Shown: positions 6,943-14,900, counted from the stretch's first letter. The stretch is 16,537 nt of DNA from Candidatus Thorarchaeota archaeon (GCA_016839245.1 JAEOUN010000014.1:1-16537); one strand, 5' to 3'. Program-made: numbers and translations. Notes: a model not told the origin generated them from the letters alone.

Positions 6943-7530
6943 ATGTCATCTTCCACCATGTTAAGATTCATACAAATTCTTCCAGGAGCCCCACAAAAAG
7001 GAGATTTCCTGCTACAAGACCTTCCAGGTTCTGGAAAGCGTATAGATGTACTTTGTAGAGATTTGGCTGCGTGCTTCGATTGGGGTCCAGTACAATGGCC
7101 AAAAGAACAGCTCGAACTCATTGCAGTCTTAGAAGATTCAAAGGTACTTCGATTTCGAGTCCCAACGACTCCTTTACCAAAAGGAGAGAGAGCATGGGCA
7201 GAAATAATTAAAAAAACATTGAAGAATGACCCCCCAGATTTTGTACAAATTTCAGATGGAAATCTCGAATCCATAATAGAGATATATCACGATCCACCTC
7301 AATCAGAGATTTGGGTGTTATATGAAAATGACAGACCAATTGAGGAGTATGAATTCAACATCTCAAAAGTACAGAACAGTTTTATGCTTGGAGACCATAG
7401 AGGCTTCGACGCCAAAACAGAAAAACTCATTTCCAAATATAACCTACGTAGGGTCTCATTAGGCAACATAAGTTATCTGAGTAGCCATTGTGTGGTATCC
7501 ATAATATCTGAGTTTGAAAGGATGGTCTAA
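6943..7530 (+). CDS. trmY: tRNA (pseudouridine(54)-N(1))-methyltransferase TrmY
   Basis: This SPOUT-class methyltransferase uses S-adenosylmethionine to convert pseudouridine 54 in the T-loop of archaeal tRNA to N1-methylpseudouridine, which replaces the m5U54 of bacteria. The 195 residues match the family length. The opening RFIQILPGAPQKGDF with DLPGSGKRIDVLCR (26-39) is the family N-terminus. The knot region has FMLGDHRGF (147-155) and VSLGNISYLSSHC (171-183), where the methyl donor binds, and Cys183 matches the conserved family Cys. ATG 6943 follows TCGGTATG; ATG 6958, with no ribosome site, would start exactly where some relatives do. It ends two bases before the PadR gene, so the two are co-transcribed. 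CATAATTAAAG near 6900 is a weak TATA candidate. Confidence 0.9.
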   Translation: MSSSTMLRFIQILPGAPQKGDFLLQDLPGSGKRIDVLCRDLAACFDWGPVQWPKEQLELIAVLEDSKVLRFRVPTTPLPKGERAWAEIIKKTLKNDPPDFVQISDGNLESIIEIYHDPPQSEIWVLYENDRPIEEYEFNISKVQNSFMLGDHRGFDAKTEKLISKYNLRRVSLGNISYLSSHCVVSIISEFERMV

Positions 7531-7532
7531 CA

Positions 7533-7892
7533 ATGCCAAATGACAATGAATCAGAGGAACAAGACTGGCCAAAAGCCATGAACCGACTTGTAACAAAGTT
7601 AACGAAAGAAATGTTATGGATGTATATTCTTCGTCTCCTTCAAGAGAGACCTCACTATGGATATGAAATAAAGCAACTAATCCAGAAACGGTTTGGATTC
7701 TCACCAGCAACAGTGAGCGGATACGCAATCATTTATCGATTAATCAAGGATGGACTAATTGAAGAACAACAAACTGGTGACTCTCCTAGAAAGTACTATG
7801 CAATTACTGAGAAAGGAGATGCCGCAATGATTGCTGCAAAGAAGTTCCTTACTGATACAATAACGATGGTCTTTGATATGACCAAATCTTAA
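7533..7892 (+). CDS. PadR-family transcriptional regulator
   Basis: This 119-residue winged-helix DNA-binding protein has the PadR signature: a hydrophobic first helix (MLWMYILRLLQERP), HYGYEIKQLI near 41-50, FGFSPATVSGYAIIYRL as second and recognition helices (54-70), and the wing GLIEEQQTGDSPRKYYAIT with the usual RKYY. The C-terminal helix, used for dimerisation, is short, as in the small PadR-s1 subclass. The N-terminus carries an acidic 12-residue stretch. A ribosome site, AAAGGATGGT, lies inside the end of trmY. Co-transcription with trmY is evident from the two-base gap, but a functional link is not known. PadR proteins usually sense small aromatic or cationic compounds and often repress exporter genes. 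The target is unknown. Its stop is five bases from the converging PfkB gene. Confidence 0.92.
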   Translation: MPNDNESEEQDWPKAMNRLVTKLTKEMLWMYILRLLQERPHYGYEIKQLIQKRFGFSPATVSGYAIIYRLIKDGLIEEQQTGDSPRKYYAITEKGDAAMIAAKKFLTDTITMVFDMTKS

Positions 7893-7897
7893 ATTGG

Positions 7898-8812
7898 TCA
7901 GTGGACTGTTATATCTGATGCAATTTCATTTGCTCTAGTGAAAGCATTATCTCTATCTAATGAAAAATCGGTAGAGTTACCAATGATTTTGAAGCTTGCT
8001 ACAGAGTTTCCCAAAGCAGCACAGTAATCATATCTTTTGTGATTAAGAAGACCCATAACAAATCCTGCCAAGAACGCTGCACCAGCCCCAAGTGCATCAT
8101 CTGTGTGTACTTTGTAGGAAGGAATGATTTTAAACTCATTCCCATCAAAGAGGATACTTCCATGGATTCCCCTAGTTATAATACAATTTTCAGCCAATGT
8201 ATCTACAAGAATCTCAGCAGCTACAAATGGATCGTCCTCACCTGTGATCAAGACTGCTTCTTGCTCATTTGGTTTGATGAAATCTAAATAGCAAGAGGTT
8301 TTACTTGCGATTTCTATCTCATCGATAATACCAATCTGGTCTCTATTTCTGGGAATTCTAAGTTGAGGATTCAATAATATAGTGGCTTGAGAGGAATTGC
8401 AAAGCCATTCTACAAGCTCTGCATCTATTTCCTGCAGTAGAGGGCTAAGAACGATGTTGTGAGCTGCAAGAAACTCATCTGGAATATCTCGAATTCGAAT
8501 TGATTTAGGAACACCTAGTAGTCCAGTAAATAGGGGTTCAGAGTCACCATTGTATTCAATTTTAAAACCTCCAGATTCGGGTGAATCTATCTTGAAATAT
8601 TCAGGGATATTTAGACGGTCAAGACTCTCGGACAAATGGGATGAATCTCGTGAAGAGAGAGAGCCCACTACTGCCATATTTTCAATTCCTAATTGGATTG
8701 CAGTAACTGCAGTTATGATAGATGGACCTGAAATGATATCTTCCTGAGTGTGATTAGAGTCCCGAATTACCCTATCAAAAGATGGGCTACCAATGATGAC
8801 CAGATCATACAC
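7898..8812 (-). CDS. PfkB/ribokinase-family protein lacking the catalytic aspartate
   Basis: This is a PfkB-family carbohydrate or nucleoside kinase fold. Numbering from GTG 8812 (304 residues): an early strand YDLVIIGSPSFDR, SGPSIITAVTAIQLG in place of the first PfkB signature, KPNEQEA (170-176), ITRGIHGSILFDG, and the second signature DDALGAGAAFLAG around 238-250. In active family members the anion-hole GAG is followed by the catalytic base Asp; here it is Ala245 (codon GCA at 8080-8078). The enzyme may therefore be inactive, regulatory, or use another base. The start was chosen because AAGGTGAT lies eight bases before GTG 8812, while GTG 8824 falls inside that ribosome site. It overlaps the upstream lipid-synthase gene by eight bases. 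Known archaeal PfkB members include a myo-inositol kinase, which would suit this neighbour; that link is inferred. Confidence 0.85.
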   Translation of the reverse strand: MYDLVIIGSPSFDRVIRDSNHTQEDIISGPSIITAVTAIQLGIENMAVVGSLSSRDSSHLSESLDRLNIPEYFKIDSPESGGFKIEYNGDSEPLFTGLLGVPKSIRIRDIPDEFLAAHNIVLSPLLQEIDAELVEWLCNSSQATILLNPQLRIPRNRDQIGIIDEIEIASKTSCYLDFIKPNEQEAVLITGEDDPFVAAEILVDTLAENCIITRGIHGSILFDGNEFKIIPSYKVHTDDALGAGAAFLAGFVMGLLNHKRYDYCAALGNSVASFKIIGNSTDFSLDRDNAFTRANEIASDITVH

Positions 8813-9548
8813 CCGAGCTATCACCTTGCTCTGACGATATGATTACCTTATGAGCATACATAAGACGTTGAACGACCGTAATGTGTGACAGAATTCCCAC
8901 AAGAGCAATGCAGAAAGATAGAATATTCGTGATGTCAAGTGCAATAAAGAAGCTCAGAAGAGGAGGAATTCCTGAGAGTAAATCCAACCAGATGTTTGTT
9001 GTTGGGATTGCTAATAGTAAAATTCCTACAATCTGGAGGATTAGCTTCTCTTGACGTTCAGCAATTCCAACAGTACAGCTTTTCATTCCACCAACAGATT
9101 CAGCTTTTGCACGCGTGAAACTTGCCATAATCATTCCAAAGAGAGTGAAATAACCCCAGAACCAGGGGATGTATGTTTCACCAACAACCCACCATTCAAG
9201 AGAAAATGGAGCCCAAGGAAGTTTGATTGTATTTAATGGGCCCATCATTAGTCCCAGCATAAAGAGAAACTCCGCATATCTGTCAAGTGTATGATCAAAT
9301 GTCGCACCAAATTTAGAGGCAAGACCTGCTGCACGTGCGACTGCACCATCAAACATATCCAAGACAACAGTTAGAATCAGAAAGAGAAGTCCTGTTATTA
9401 GATAGCCAATAATGAAAAACCAAGCACTAACTAGTGCAACAAGTACTGTCAATCCGGTAATCATGTTTGGTGTGATTCCAGTTCTTGCTAGTAACTTGCC
9501 AATAGGCATCATAGCACGTTGATATCGCTCTCTAAGACTTCCAAGCAT
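8805..9548 (-). CDS. CDP-alcohol phosphatidyltransferase, archaetidylinositol phosphate synthase-like
   Basis: This membrane enzyme couples a CDP-activated archaeal lipid (CDP-archaeol) to an alcohol phosphate, probably inositol 1-phosphate, to make polar lipid head groups. Numbering from ATG 9548 (247 residues), the full family motif is present: Asp64, Asp67-Gly68, Ala71-Arg72, Gly81, Asp85 and Asp89. These acidic residues bind two metals and act in catalysis. There are about six membrane segments, including residues 33-60 before the motif and several after 125. SFTRAKAES and VGIAERQEKLIL (about 143-171) resemble archaetidylinositol phosphate synthases more than phosphatidylglycerol types. 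GAGTGA lies five bases before ATG 9548; GTG 9557, nine bases upstream, would add three residues but has no spaced ribosome site. It overlaps the PfkB gene. Head-group identity is inferred. Confidence 0.88.
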   Translation of the reverse strand: MLGSLRERYQRAMMPIGKLLARTGITPNMITGLTVLVALVSAWFFIIGYLITGLLFLILTVVLDMFDGAVARAAGLASKFGATFDHTLDRYAEFLFMLGLMMGPLNTIKLPWAPFSLEWWVVGETYIPWFWGYFTLFGMIMASFTRAKAESVGGMKSCTVGIAERQEKLILQIVGILLLAIPTTNIWLDLLSGIPPLLSFFIALDITNILSFCIALVGILSHITVVQRLMYAHKVIISSEQGDSSGV

Positions 9549-9597
9549 GTATATCACTCATCCATGTAATGGTCAGAAACGAGCCAAAGATGTGGCG

Positions 9598-9605
9598 TTA
9601 TAAAC
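9598..9605 (-). promoter_or_regulatory. Probable TATA box of the lipid synthase-PfkB pair
   Basis: On the minus strand this reads GTTTATAA, inside the 60-base gap between the LysRS stop and the lipid synthase start. It is about 50 bases before ATG 9548, leaving a leader of roughly 25 bases with the GAGTGA ribosome site. This would give the lipid genes their own transcript in addition to any read-through from lysS. Confidence 0.5.
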
Positions 9606-9618
9606 ATGTTGAGGATAG

Positions 9619-11286
9619 TCACAGCACACTTTTGATACGCCCTACAACTAATTCATTACCTAGAAGATTTATGAAAGGACCAAGACGCGGACCAGATGTT
9701 CTTGAGAGAAGAATTCTATAGAGTATCATGAATGCCCTCTTAGGTTTGATACCTGCATCTCTTGCCAAATTGAAAATTGTAGTCTGTAGTGCGTCATCAT
9801 CCAATGATTCATGATTTAGTACTTCAACGAATTTTGATAGGAATTGTCTATCATTGTCATTCAGTGTTGAAATAATATCTGAAGGCACTGTGTCAGGTAC
9901 CTCGATAATATCTTGCTCATTGCCGAATTCTTTTGCCCAATTATATGCTCTTTCAAGTCGTGTGGGTATCAAAGCTTTAGCTGCATCAGGGATGTCAATC
10001 AGGTTGTGTTGCTTCTTCAGGACTGCATAGCAGCGTTCTAAAATCATTTCCTTGCCAAGAATTCCCTGAAGTTGAGATGTCAAGACTGCAAACTTAAAGG
10101 ACAATTTTGGAATGAATTCATTACTTACTGGTCGAACTTCAGTGAGAGGATACAAAATTTTAGCTAATTCCTGTTTCTCTTTATCAACTTCATTGATCCC
10201 ATAGAATATCTGTTCAAAGGACTCATAGATATCAATCAGGTCAGGAATTAGATCTGTTTGAATATTATTTGCCTTTTCAGGATCTGTTTTTAGAACCATA
10301 TATCTGAACAACTCAGGCGGAGCGATATTCAGCCAAGCTCGTGGAGTAAAGACAACTCCTTTCGATGTGCCCATGTCGTGCCCTCCAAGCCGCACCCACT
10401 CAAAGGGAACCTTCACAGGACCAGACCAACCAAATACTCGTCGAGAAATCTCTAATCCAGTATCATAAGAACCACCCTTTACGGCGTGGTCTTTACCTGC
10501 AGGTTCACATGTGGTATTCATGACATACCATTTTGCAGGCCAGTCTACCCGCCAAGATAACTTCAATCGCAATTTATCGAACTTTGCTGTTTCAGAATGG
10601 CCACAGTGTGCGCATACAAAAGAAATCTCATCAGTATCAAGATTGTATGCTGTTACTCGATTTGGGACAATTGACCCCTTTCCACCAGACTGCAGCCGAC
10701 CACATTCTGGACATATAACAGAGACAGGATACCATGTCTTCATCGATTCAATGTATGAAGATTTCTGCGCCTCATCAAAATCACGTGCTACATACTCAAT
10801 CAATATCTCTCTAATTGTTTCTGTATGCTGCAGACAGATGCGAACTGCATCAAGCATTGGTTTTGTTGTGTACAACTTTGATTGCAATACCACTTCAGGA
10901 TCTGCACCAAATTCTGGAAAAGTTTCAACTAATTCATTTATCCAATGTGCGCCTAGACTTTCACAACACCCATATGGATCAGGTGCATCAGAGTATGGGA
11001 CGCCCATATATTCATCAGGAGAGAGTGTGAGACTAGGTGGAAATGACCTAATGGGATCGTAGTCATCTGCAATGAATACACTCTTTGCCTTTTTGCCTAA
11101 TTGAAGAAGCTCTCGTTTAATAACATCTGCTATGATAATTTCCTTCATGAATCCGACATGTACACTGCCGCTCATACTCTTGCCTGTCACTATCGTATAT
11201 TGATCTGTACTTCTTTGTACTACTTCATTAACTATATCTCGAATCCAATGAACAGAGAATTCTTCTCGAGGTTCTTCAGATGTCAT
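9619..11286 (-). CDS. lysS: Class I lysyl-tRNA synthetase
   Basis: This enzyme charges tRNA-Lys with lysine using the class I Rossmann catalytic core, unlike the class II enzyme of eukaryotes and most bacteria. In 555 residues it shows the HIGH-type motif HVGF (43-46) after SMSGS, SWRVDWPAKW (244-253), a CPECG/CAHCG zinc element (Cys192, 195, 225, 228) and the KMSKS-type loop MGTSKG (305-310). The C-terminal half is the helical anticodon-binding region. The length fits the archaeal class I enzymes, which need the tRNA to activate lysine. GAGGAAAG lies close before the ATG. It follows the ABC permease gene with a 47-base gap and precedes the lipid synthase by about 60 bases. There is no class II lysS in the window. 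Confidence 0.97.
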   Translation of the reverse strand: MTSEEPREEFSVHWIRDIVNEVVQRSTDQYTIVTGKSMSGSVHVGFMKEIIIADVIKRELLQLGKKAKSVFIADDYDPIRSFPPSLTLSPDEYMGVPYSDAPDPYGCCESLGAHWINELVETFPEFGADPEVVLQSKLYTTKPMLDAVRICLQHTETIREILIEYVARDFDEAQKSSYIESMKTWYPVSVICPECGRLQSGGKGSIVPNRVTAYNLDTDEISFVCAHCGHSETAKFDKLRLKLSWRVDWPAKWYVMNTTCEPAGKDHAVKGGSYDTGLEISRRVFGWSGPVKVPFEWVRLGGHDMGTSKGVVFTPRAWLNIAPPELFRYMVLKTDPEKANNIQTDLIPDLIDIYESFEQIFYGINEVDKEKQELAKILYPLTEVRPVSNEFIPKLSFKFAVLTSQLQGILGKEMILERCYAVLKKQHNLIDIPDAAKALIPTRLERAYNWAKEFGNEQDIIEVPDTVPSDIISTLNDNDRQFLSKFVEVLNHESLDDDALQTTIFNLARDAGIKPKRAFMILYRILLSRTSGPRLGPFINLLGNELVVGRIKSVL

Positions 11287-11296
11287 TATACTTTCC

Positions 11297-11310
11297 TCAG
11301 GTTCACCTGA
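11297..11310. repeat. Perfect inverted repeat just upstream of lysS
   Basis: TCAGGT-TC-ACCTGA is a 6-bp perfect inverted repeat with a two-base centre, ending ten bases before the lysS ATG. The lysS-strand copy contains GGTGA, a ribosome-site-like word. The element could be a protein-binding site or could hide that word in an RNA hairpin, although a two-base loop is too tight unless the stem opens. It may also be chance. Confidence 0.35.
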
Positions 11311-11333
11311 GAAGAGTTTCTAAAGAACATTAC

Positions 11334-13187
11334 TCAAGACGAGAATTCTGAAACTCGAAGATCTGTGCGCGTATTAAAGAATACATAGACTGGAACTGAA
11401 GCTATGATGATTACTACAATAATTGTCAAGAAAATTACAATTAATGTTGCAGGAATATAGGCTAGAGTTGGAACAGTTGCATCAGGAATCAGTGAATAAA
11501 TACTCAATAACGTTGCTACGAACAAAGCGGGGATTCCTGCACGAATTCCTACATCAAGACCTTCAGCAATAATCACTTTAGCAATGAATGATGGTTTTGC
11601 ACCTATAGATTTCATGATTACATAATCACGTAGTCTTCCAAAGACAGAAACGAGGAGGTAATTTAGAAGACTAACAAACGCACCCACCAAAGCTATCAGT
11701 GCTAATGGATTAAGCAGAATCCAGATTGCATGAATTGCGTGAAAGTTCTGATCTAACACACCATTCTGTCTGTAAATTCCAAATCCATAGCTCTCTGCTA
11801 TTGCTTGTATCTGATTTATTCTGGCATCATCATAGGAGTCAAGCTGAATTAGGAGTAAATTCGATCCAGTGACACCAAAGTAATTTCGTAGAGTGTTTAT
11901 GTCCAGAATTGCTACATTCCCGCCATTGAGAATATCAAAAACGAGACCATCAATTTCTAATGATCTACCTTGTACTTGCAAGGATTGTACAAGTGGATCA
12001 GTGAACATCTCTTCAGCTAGTGTACCACCAATCCATACCTGAGAAGAATTATGAATACTACTACCTTCATAATACCAATCAGAAAGGGTGTGATCCCAAT
12101 CAACACCAACAAGAGTTGCTGATCCCTCTCGATCTTCACCAATTTTCTCGTAATTCTCAGTCAAATCATTGTAGATATACCCTGGTCCTTCTTGCACATC
12201 TGAGTAAATAACAAGTCTCGATTCAATAGATGCTGAATTAAACAAGTTCTCCAATTCTACTATCATTGAATTATTAATCATGTTCGCAGGATTAAGAAAA
12301 TTGACTGAATCATTTAGTTCAGAACCATATAATGAGTATGCATCATAATACGAATCCAAGAGATCTGAATTTCCGACTGCGATTACATTTGTTCCCATCG
12401 ATCGAACCAAAAAGGATCTTGATGTGGTTTCAACAACTCCACCACCAATCCATAACAATGAGGCGATAGTGAAACTTAGAAATAGGGAAACTATTGTTCT
12501 TCTAGTCCCACGAATTCTTCGTCCAGTATTTTTGGCGGCAATTCGAAAGGATAGACCCAAGCTGTCAAGATAGCCAGTTCGTGTCACCTTGGATCCAACT
12601 TCAGGGTTTAGAGCTAATGAAGGTGATTCTTGAACTGTATCATAGATTGGTTTCTGTGCTGAAAAATATCCAGCGATGAGATACACAAGGGCAAGAACAC
12701 TAATCTGGAGAATCGGAAAACTCTCAGTATATTGAAGCTCTACAAAAATAGTTCCAAGCCATATCATTCCAAGAAGATAGAGCATTGTCCCAAAGACGAG
12801 ACCAAGAATAAGGCTTGCCAAGAGTGTTATCACAGACTGCGCCATGAAGAAGTCAAAAATAGAATCCATTGTTGTTCCAACAGCTTTCATGAGTCCAATA
12901 TCACGACGCCGAGTTACCATCTCAAGGGAAATTGTAGTTGAAACAACCACAATTCCTAGACAGAAAACTAGCAAGAGAATCGACCATACAAATGTTGAGA
13001 AAAACATGCCCATTGATGAGCTCAAGGCAGATTCACTGGTTATAGAAGAAACATCAAGGAGAACATTCCCAAAGAGAAAAATGAATGTAGTGGATGTTAT
13101 TATACTCGTGAGAGAGATCATAACAAGCGATGACCTGAAAGGTCTCCGTTTCAAGTCTTTTGATGCGTAACTCTCAAACTCAGGCAT
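11334..13187 (-). CDS. ABC transporter permease, FtsX/MacB type
   Basis: This 617-residue membrane subunit of an ABC exporter or mechanotransmitter works with the ATPase encoded just upstream. About eight membrane segments are visible: near 19-43, 64-88, 116-140, 160-176, 232-252, 487-513, 545-567 and 577-601. There are two FtsX domains, each with the cytoplasmic coupling motif: RRRDIGLMKAVGT (93-105) and LRDYVIMKSIGA (519-530). Between segments 5 and 6 lies an outside domain of about 230 residues with several Asn-x-Ser/Thr sites, comparable to the MacB periplasmic domain. This duplicated 4+4 layout matches LolC/E-like and archaeal FtsX permeases. Only one base separates it from the ATPase stop. 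In other lineages this family exports lipids, peptides or drugs, or relays signals to cell-wall enzymes. The substrate here is unknown. Confidence 0.93.
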   Translation of the reverse strand: MPEFESYASKDLKRRPFRSSLVMISLTSIITSTTFIFLFGNVLLDVSSITSESALSSSMGMFFSTFVWSILLLVFCLGIVVVSTTISLEMVTRRRDIGLMKAVGTTMDSIFDFFMAQSVITLLASLILGLVFGTMLYLLGMIWLGTIFVELQYTESFPILQISVLALVYLIAGYFSAQKPIYDTVQESPSLALNPEVGSKVTRTGYLDSLGLSFRIAAKNTGRRIRGTRRTIVSLFLSFTIASLLWIGGGVVETTSRSFLVRSMGTNVIAVGNSDLLDSYYDAYSLYGSELNDSVNFLNPANMINNSMIVELENLFNSASIESRLVIYSDVQEGPGYIYNDLTENYEKIGEDREGSATLVGVDWDHTLSDWYYEGSSIHNSSQVWIGGTLAEEMFTDPLVQSLQVQGRSLEIDGLVFDILNGGNVAILDINTLRNYFGVTGSNLLLIQLDSYDDARINQIQAIAESYGFGIYRQNGVLDQNFHAIHAIWILLNPLALIALVGAFVSLLNYLLVSVFGRLRDYVIMKSIGAKPSFIAKVIIAEGLDVGIRAGIPALFVATLLSIYSLIPDATVPTLAYIPATLIVIFLTIIVVIIIASVPVYVFFNTRTDLRVSEFSS

Positions 13188-13188
13188 T

Positions 13189-13932
13189 CTACTTCAGCTC
13201 TCCATCCTTCATTGTAAATCTGCGGATGTCAGATTGTTTGATGATACTCTCATCATGAGTCATAACGATGACTGCTTTTCCCATTTTATTCAGCCTTACA
13301 AGAAGGTCCCGAATCATCTGTCCACTATCGCCATCTAGGTTCGCAGTTGGTTCGTCTGCTAAGATTATAGGAGGATCATTTGCCATCGCTCTGGCAATTG
13401 CAACGCGCTGCTGTTCACCGGAACTGAGTTGCCATGGCAGATGATCTGCACGATGATCCATTTCTACAATTTCAAGAAGTTTTATGGCTTCGTCACGCAG
13501 TTCATCAGGAGGTTTTTCATAGAGTTGCATCGGAAACATGACATTCTCAAGTGTGGTCAGTGTTGAAATGAGATTGTAACTCTGAAAGATAAAGCCTGTA
13601 TTATTAAGTCTAAATGATGACCTGAATGATTCGTCATAATCGTTTATTGGCACGTCCATCACAAAAACACGACCTGTAGTAGCTATGTCGATCGCACCAA
13701 TAATATTCAGTAATGTTGTCTTTCCAGAACCTGAACGCCCTGCAATTACAACAAAATCACCCAAGTTTACTTCCAAATTAATATGTTTCAATGCATGAAT
13801 TTCAGCTTTTCCAGCTGCATAAGTTCTTGAAACATCGACAAGTCGTACGGCATGCTTAATATGTTCAAAATCATCAAGACTCGTATCATCTAAGGTTAAA
13901 TCGAGGTCCTCACTATAGTCATCATCAGACAT
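13189..13932 (-). CDS. ABC transporter ATP-binding protein, LolD/MacB type
   Basis: This complete 247-residue ATPase partners the FtsX-type permease that starts one base after its stop. Walker A is GRSGSGKT (65-72), the Q-loop Gln is 117 (GFIFQSYNL), the signature is LSSGEQQR (169-176), Walker B is IILADEP with Asp193-Glu194, the D-loop is NLD and the switch His is 226 (MTHD). The signature has Ser in place of the first Gly of LSGGE, a tolerated variant. A strongly acidic N-terminal extension of about 25 residues, about half Asp/Glu, precedes the normal fold and is unusual for LolD-type proteins. GGTG lies before the ATG. A 7-bp inverted repeat sits 22-44 bases upstream. It resembles the partial ATPase at the left edge of the window, so the organism has at least two such systems. 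Confidence 0.95.
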   Translation of the reverse strand: MSDDDYSEDLDLTLDDTSLDDFEHIKHAVRLVDVSRTYAAGKAEIHALKHINLEVNLGDFVVIAGRSGSGKTTLLNIIGAIDIATTGRVFVMDVPINDYDESFRSSFRLNNTGFIFQSYNLISTLTTLENVMFPMQLYEKPPDELRDEAIKLLEIVEMDHRADHLPWQLSSGEQQRVAIARAMANDPPIILADEPTANLDGDSGQMIRDLLVRLNKMGKAVIVMTHDESIIKQSDIRRFTMKDGELK

Positions 13933-13953
13933 AATTATTGCACCAACTGTTTT

Positions 13954-13976
13954 CTAAACAATCTAAGAGTGTTTAG
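13954..13976. promoter_or_regulatory. Inverted repeat, candidate operator of the ABC operon
   Basis: CTAAACA, nine bases, TGTTTAG: a perfect 7-bp inverted repeat placed 22-44 bases before the ATPase start, about where transcription would begin. The word GTTTAGTA at 13971-13978 recurs at 14860-14867, upstream of the membrane-bound regulator gene, and TGTTTAAC occurs at 14883-14890. This suggests, without proving, one regulator acting on both promoters. On RNA it could also form a short leader hairpin. Confidence 0.45.
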
Positions 13977-14025
13977 TACAGTTTCACGCTTATGCAAATT
14001 AAAGATAAGGATAGAGGTTGACCAG

Positions 14026-14829
14026 CTATTGTACTAGAATAGAAGCGCAGTTCATTGAAGAACGTGCCCAATCAGTTAGAATAACTGGTTTCTCTCTACC
14101 AAAGACCTTTACTGTACGAAGGATGTCAGCATCCAAAAGACTGCTCGTGTAATAAGAGATTAGACTCTTATCGACATTGAGAGTTCTACTTATCTCCGCT
14201 TGTGTAGTCTGACCATTGTTTAAGCATTCAGTGAGAATGGCGCCCACAGTAGGATTCCGAGCAAGCGCGGTTAAGAGAAGCACGCGCTCATCATCTGCAT
14301 ATCCTTGTGGGAAGAAATGTCGAACATTACCTGCTCTCAGAGATGTGATAATACCATCATCTTCGAGATTCTTTAGATGATATTGAAGAGCTCCCATCGC
14401 GCACCCAATACTTCTATGAAGTTCTCGAAGGTGCACACCAGGATTTGCAGAGATCTCATCAGCAATCCTATCACGTAATTTTAAGAGACGTTTATCCTTT
14501 ACACGTTCTATAGATATTGTCCCTATAATTAAAGCTAGAAGGCTAACATCAAGAGATTTAGTTGCCCACTGAGAACAACAATTGAGGGTACCAATCCCTG
14601 ACCAGACGGCCATATCCAGCGTGACATTGATGGTACCACTAGATACTACAGCTATGGTATAGTCAATAGGAAGAACTGCTTGATTGTCCTGCACGTTGAT
14701 CGAGAGACTTTTTGCTGAAGAGTCAATAAGACCAATGCCAGATTCAGACAGAGCTATACCAACGATTCCCCATGTGATTAGCAAAAATGAAAATCCAATG
14801 AGAATTTTTTTAGTGTATTGGCTGCTCAT
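14026..14829 (-). CDS. Membrane-anchored transcriptional regulator with two winged helices
   Basis: This 267-residue protein looks like an archaeal one-component membrane regulator. Residues 8-28 form a first membrane segment and about 91-108 a second. The loop between them (29-90), with two adjacent Cys (84-85), would lie outside. Residues about 112-175 are a winged helix of the kind often seen in archaea (RLLKLRDRIADEISANPG, HLRELHRSIG, then GALQYHLKNLEDDGII), followed by a second winged helix at about 180-252 (TTQAEISRTLNVDKSLISYY). The ATG follows GGTGGTAG. Encoded on the same strand 93 bases before the ABC ATPase gene, it probably controls that operon in response to a signal at the cell surface. 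The membrane topology and the target are inferred; the winged helices are clear. Confidence 0.82.
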   Translation of the reverse strand: MSSQYTKKILIGFSFLLITWGIVGIALSESGIGLIDSSAKSLSINVQDNQAVLPIDYTIAVVSSGTINVTLDMAVWSGIGTLNCCSQWATKSLDVSLLALIIGTISIERVKDKRLLKLRDRIADEISANPGVHLRELHRSIGCAMGALQYHLKNLEDDGIITSLRAGNVRHFFPQGYADDERVLLLTALARNPTVGAILTECLNNGQTTQAEISRTLNVDKSLISYYTSSLLDADILRTVKVFGREKPVILTDWARSSMNCASILVQ

Positions 14830-14900
14830 GTAGTTTCTACCACCACGAACCCTAATATGGTTTAGTAGTTAAGCAATTTGTTTGTTTAACACTTGCACTA

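Noticed and set aside
6888..7274. Minus-strand open frame of 128 residues opposite trmY
   Set aside because: The opposite strand encodes TrmY with its conserved motifs, so this frame has no independent support.
10511..11062. Plus-strand open frame of 183 residues opposite lysS
   Set aside because: It is long, but it lies wholly antisense to a certain class I LysRS. Its product has no recognisable domain and it lacks a ribosome site.
12844..13170. Plus-strand open frame of 108 residues opposite the permease
   Set aside because: It is antisense to membrane segments of the FtsX-type permease. Its Lys/Arg/Ile-rich composition is what the complement of hydrophobic codons gives.
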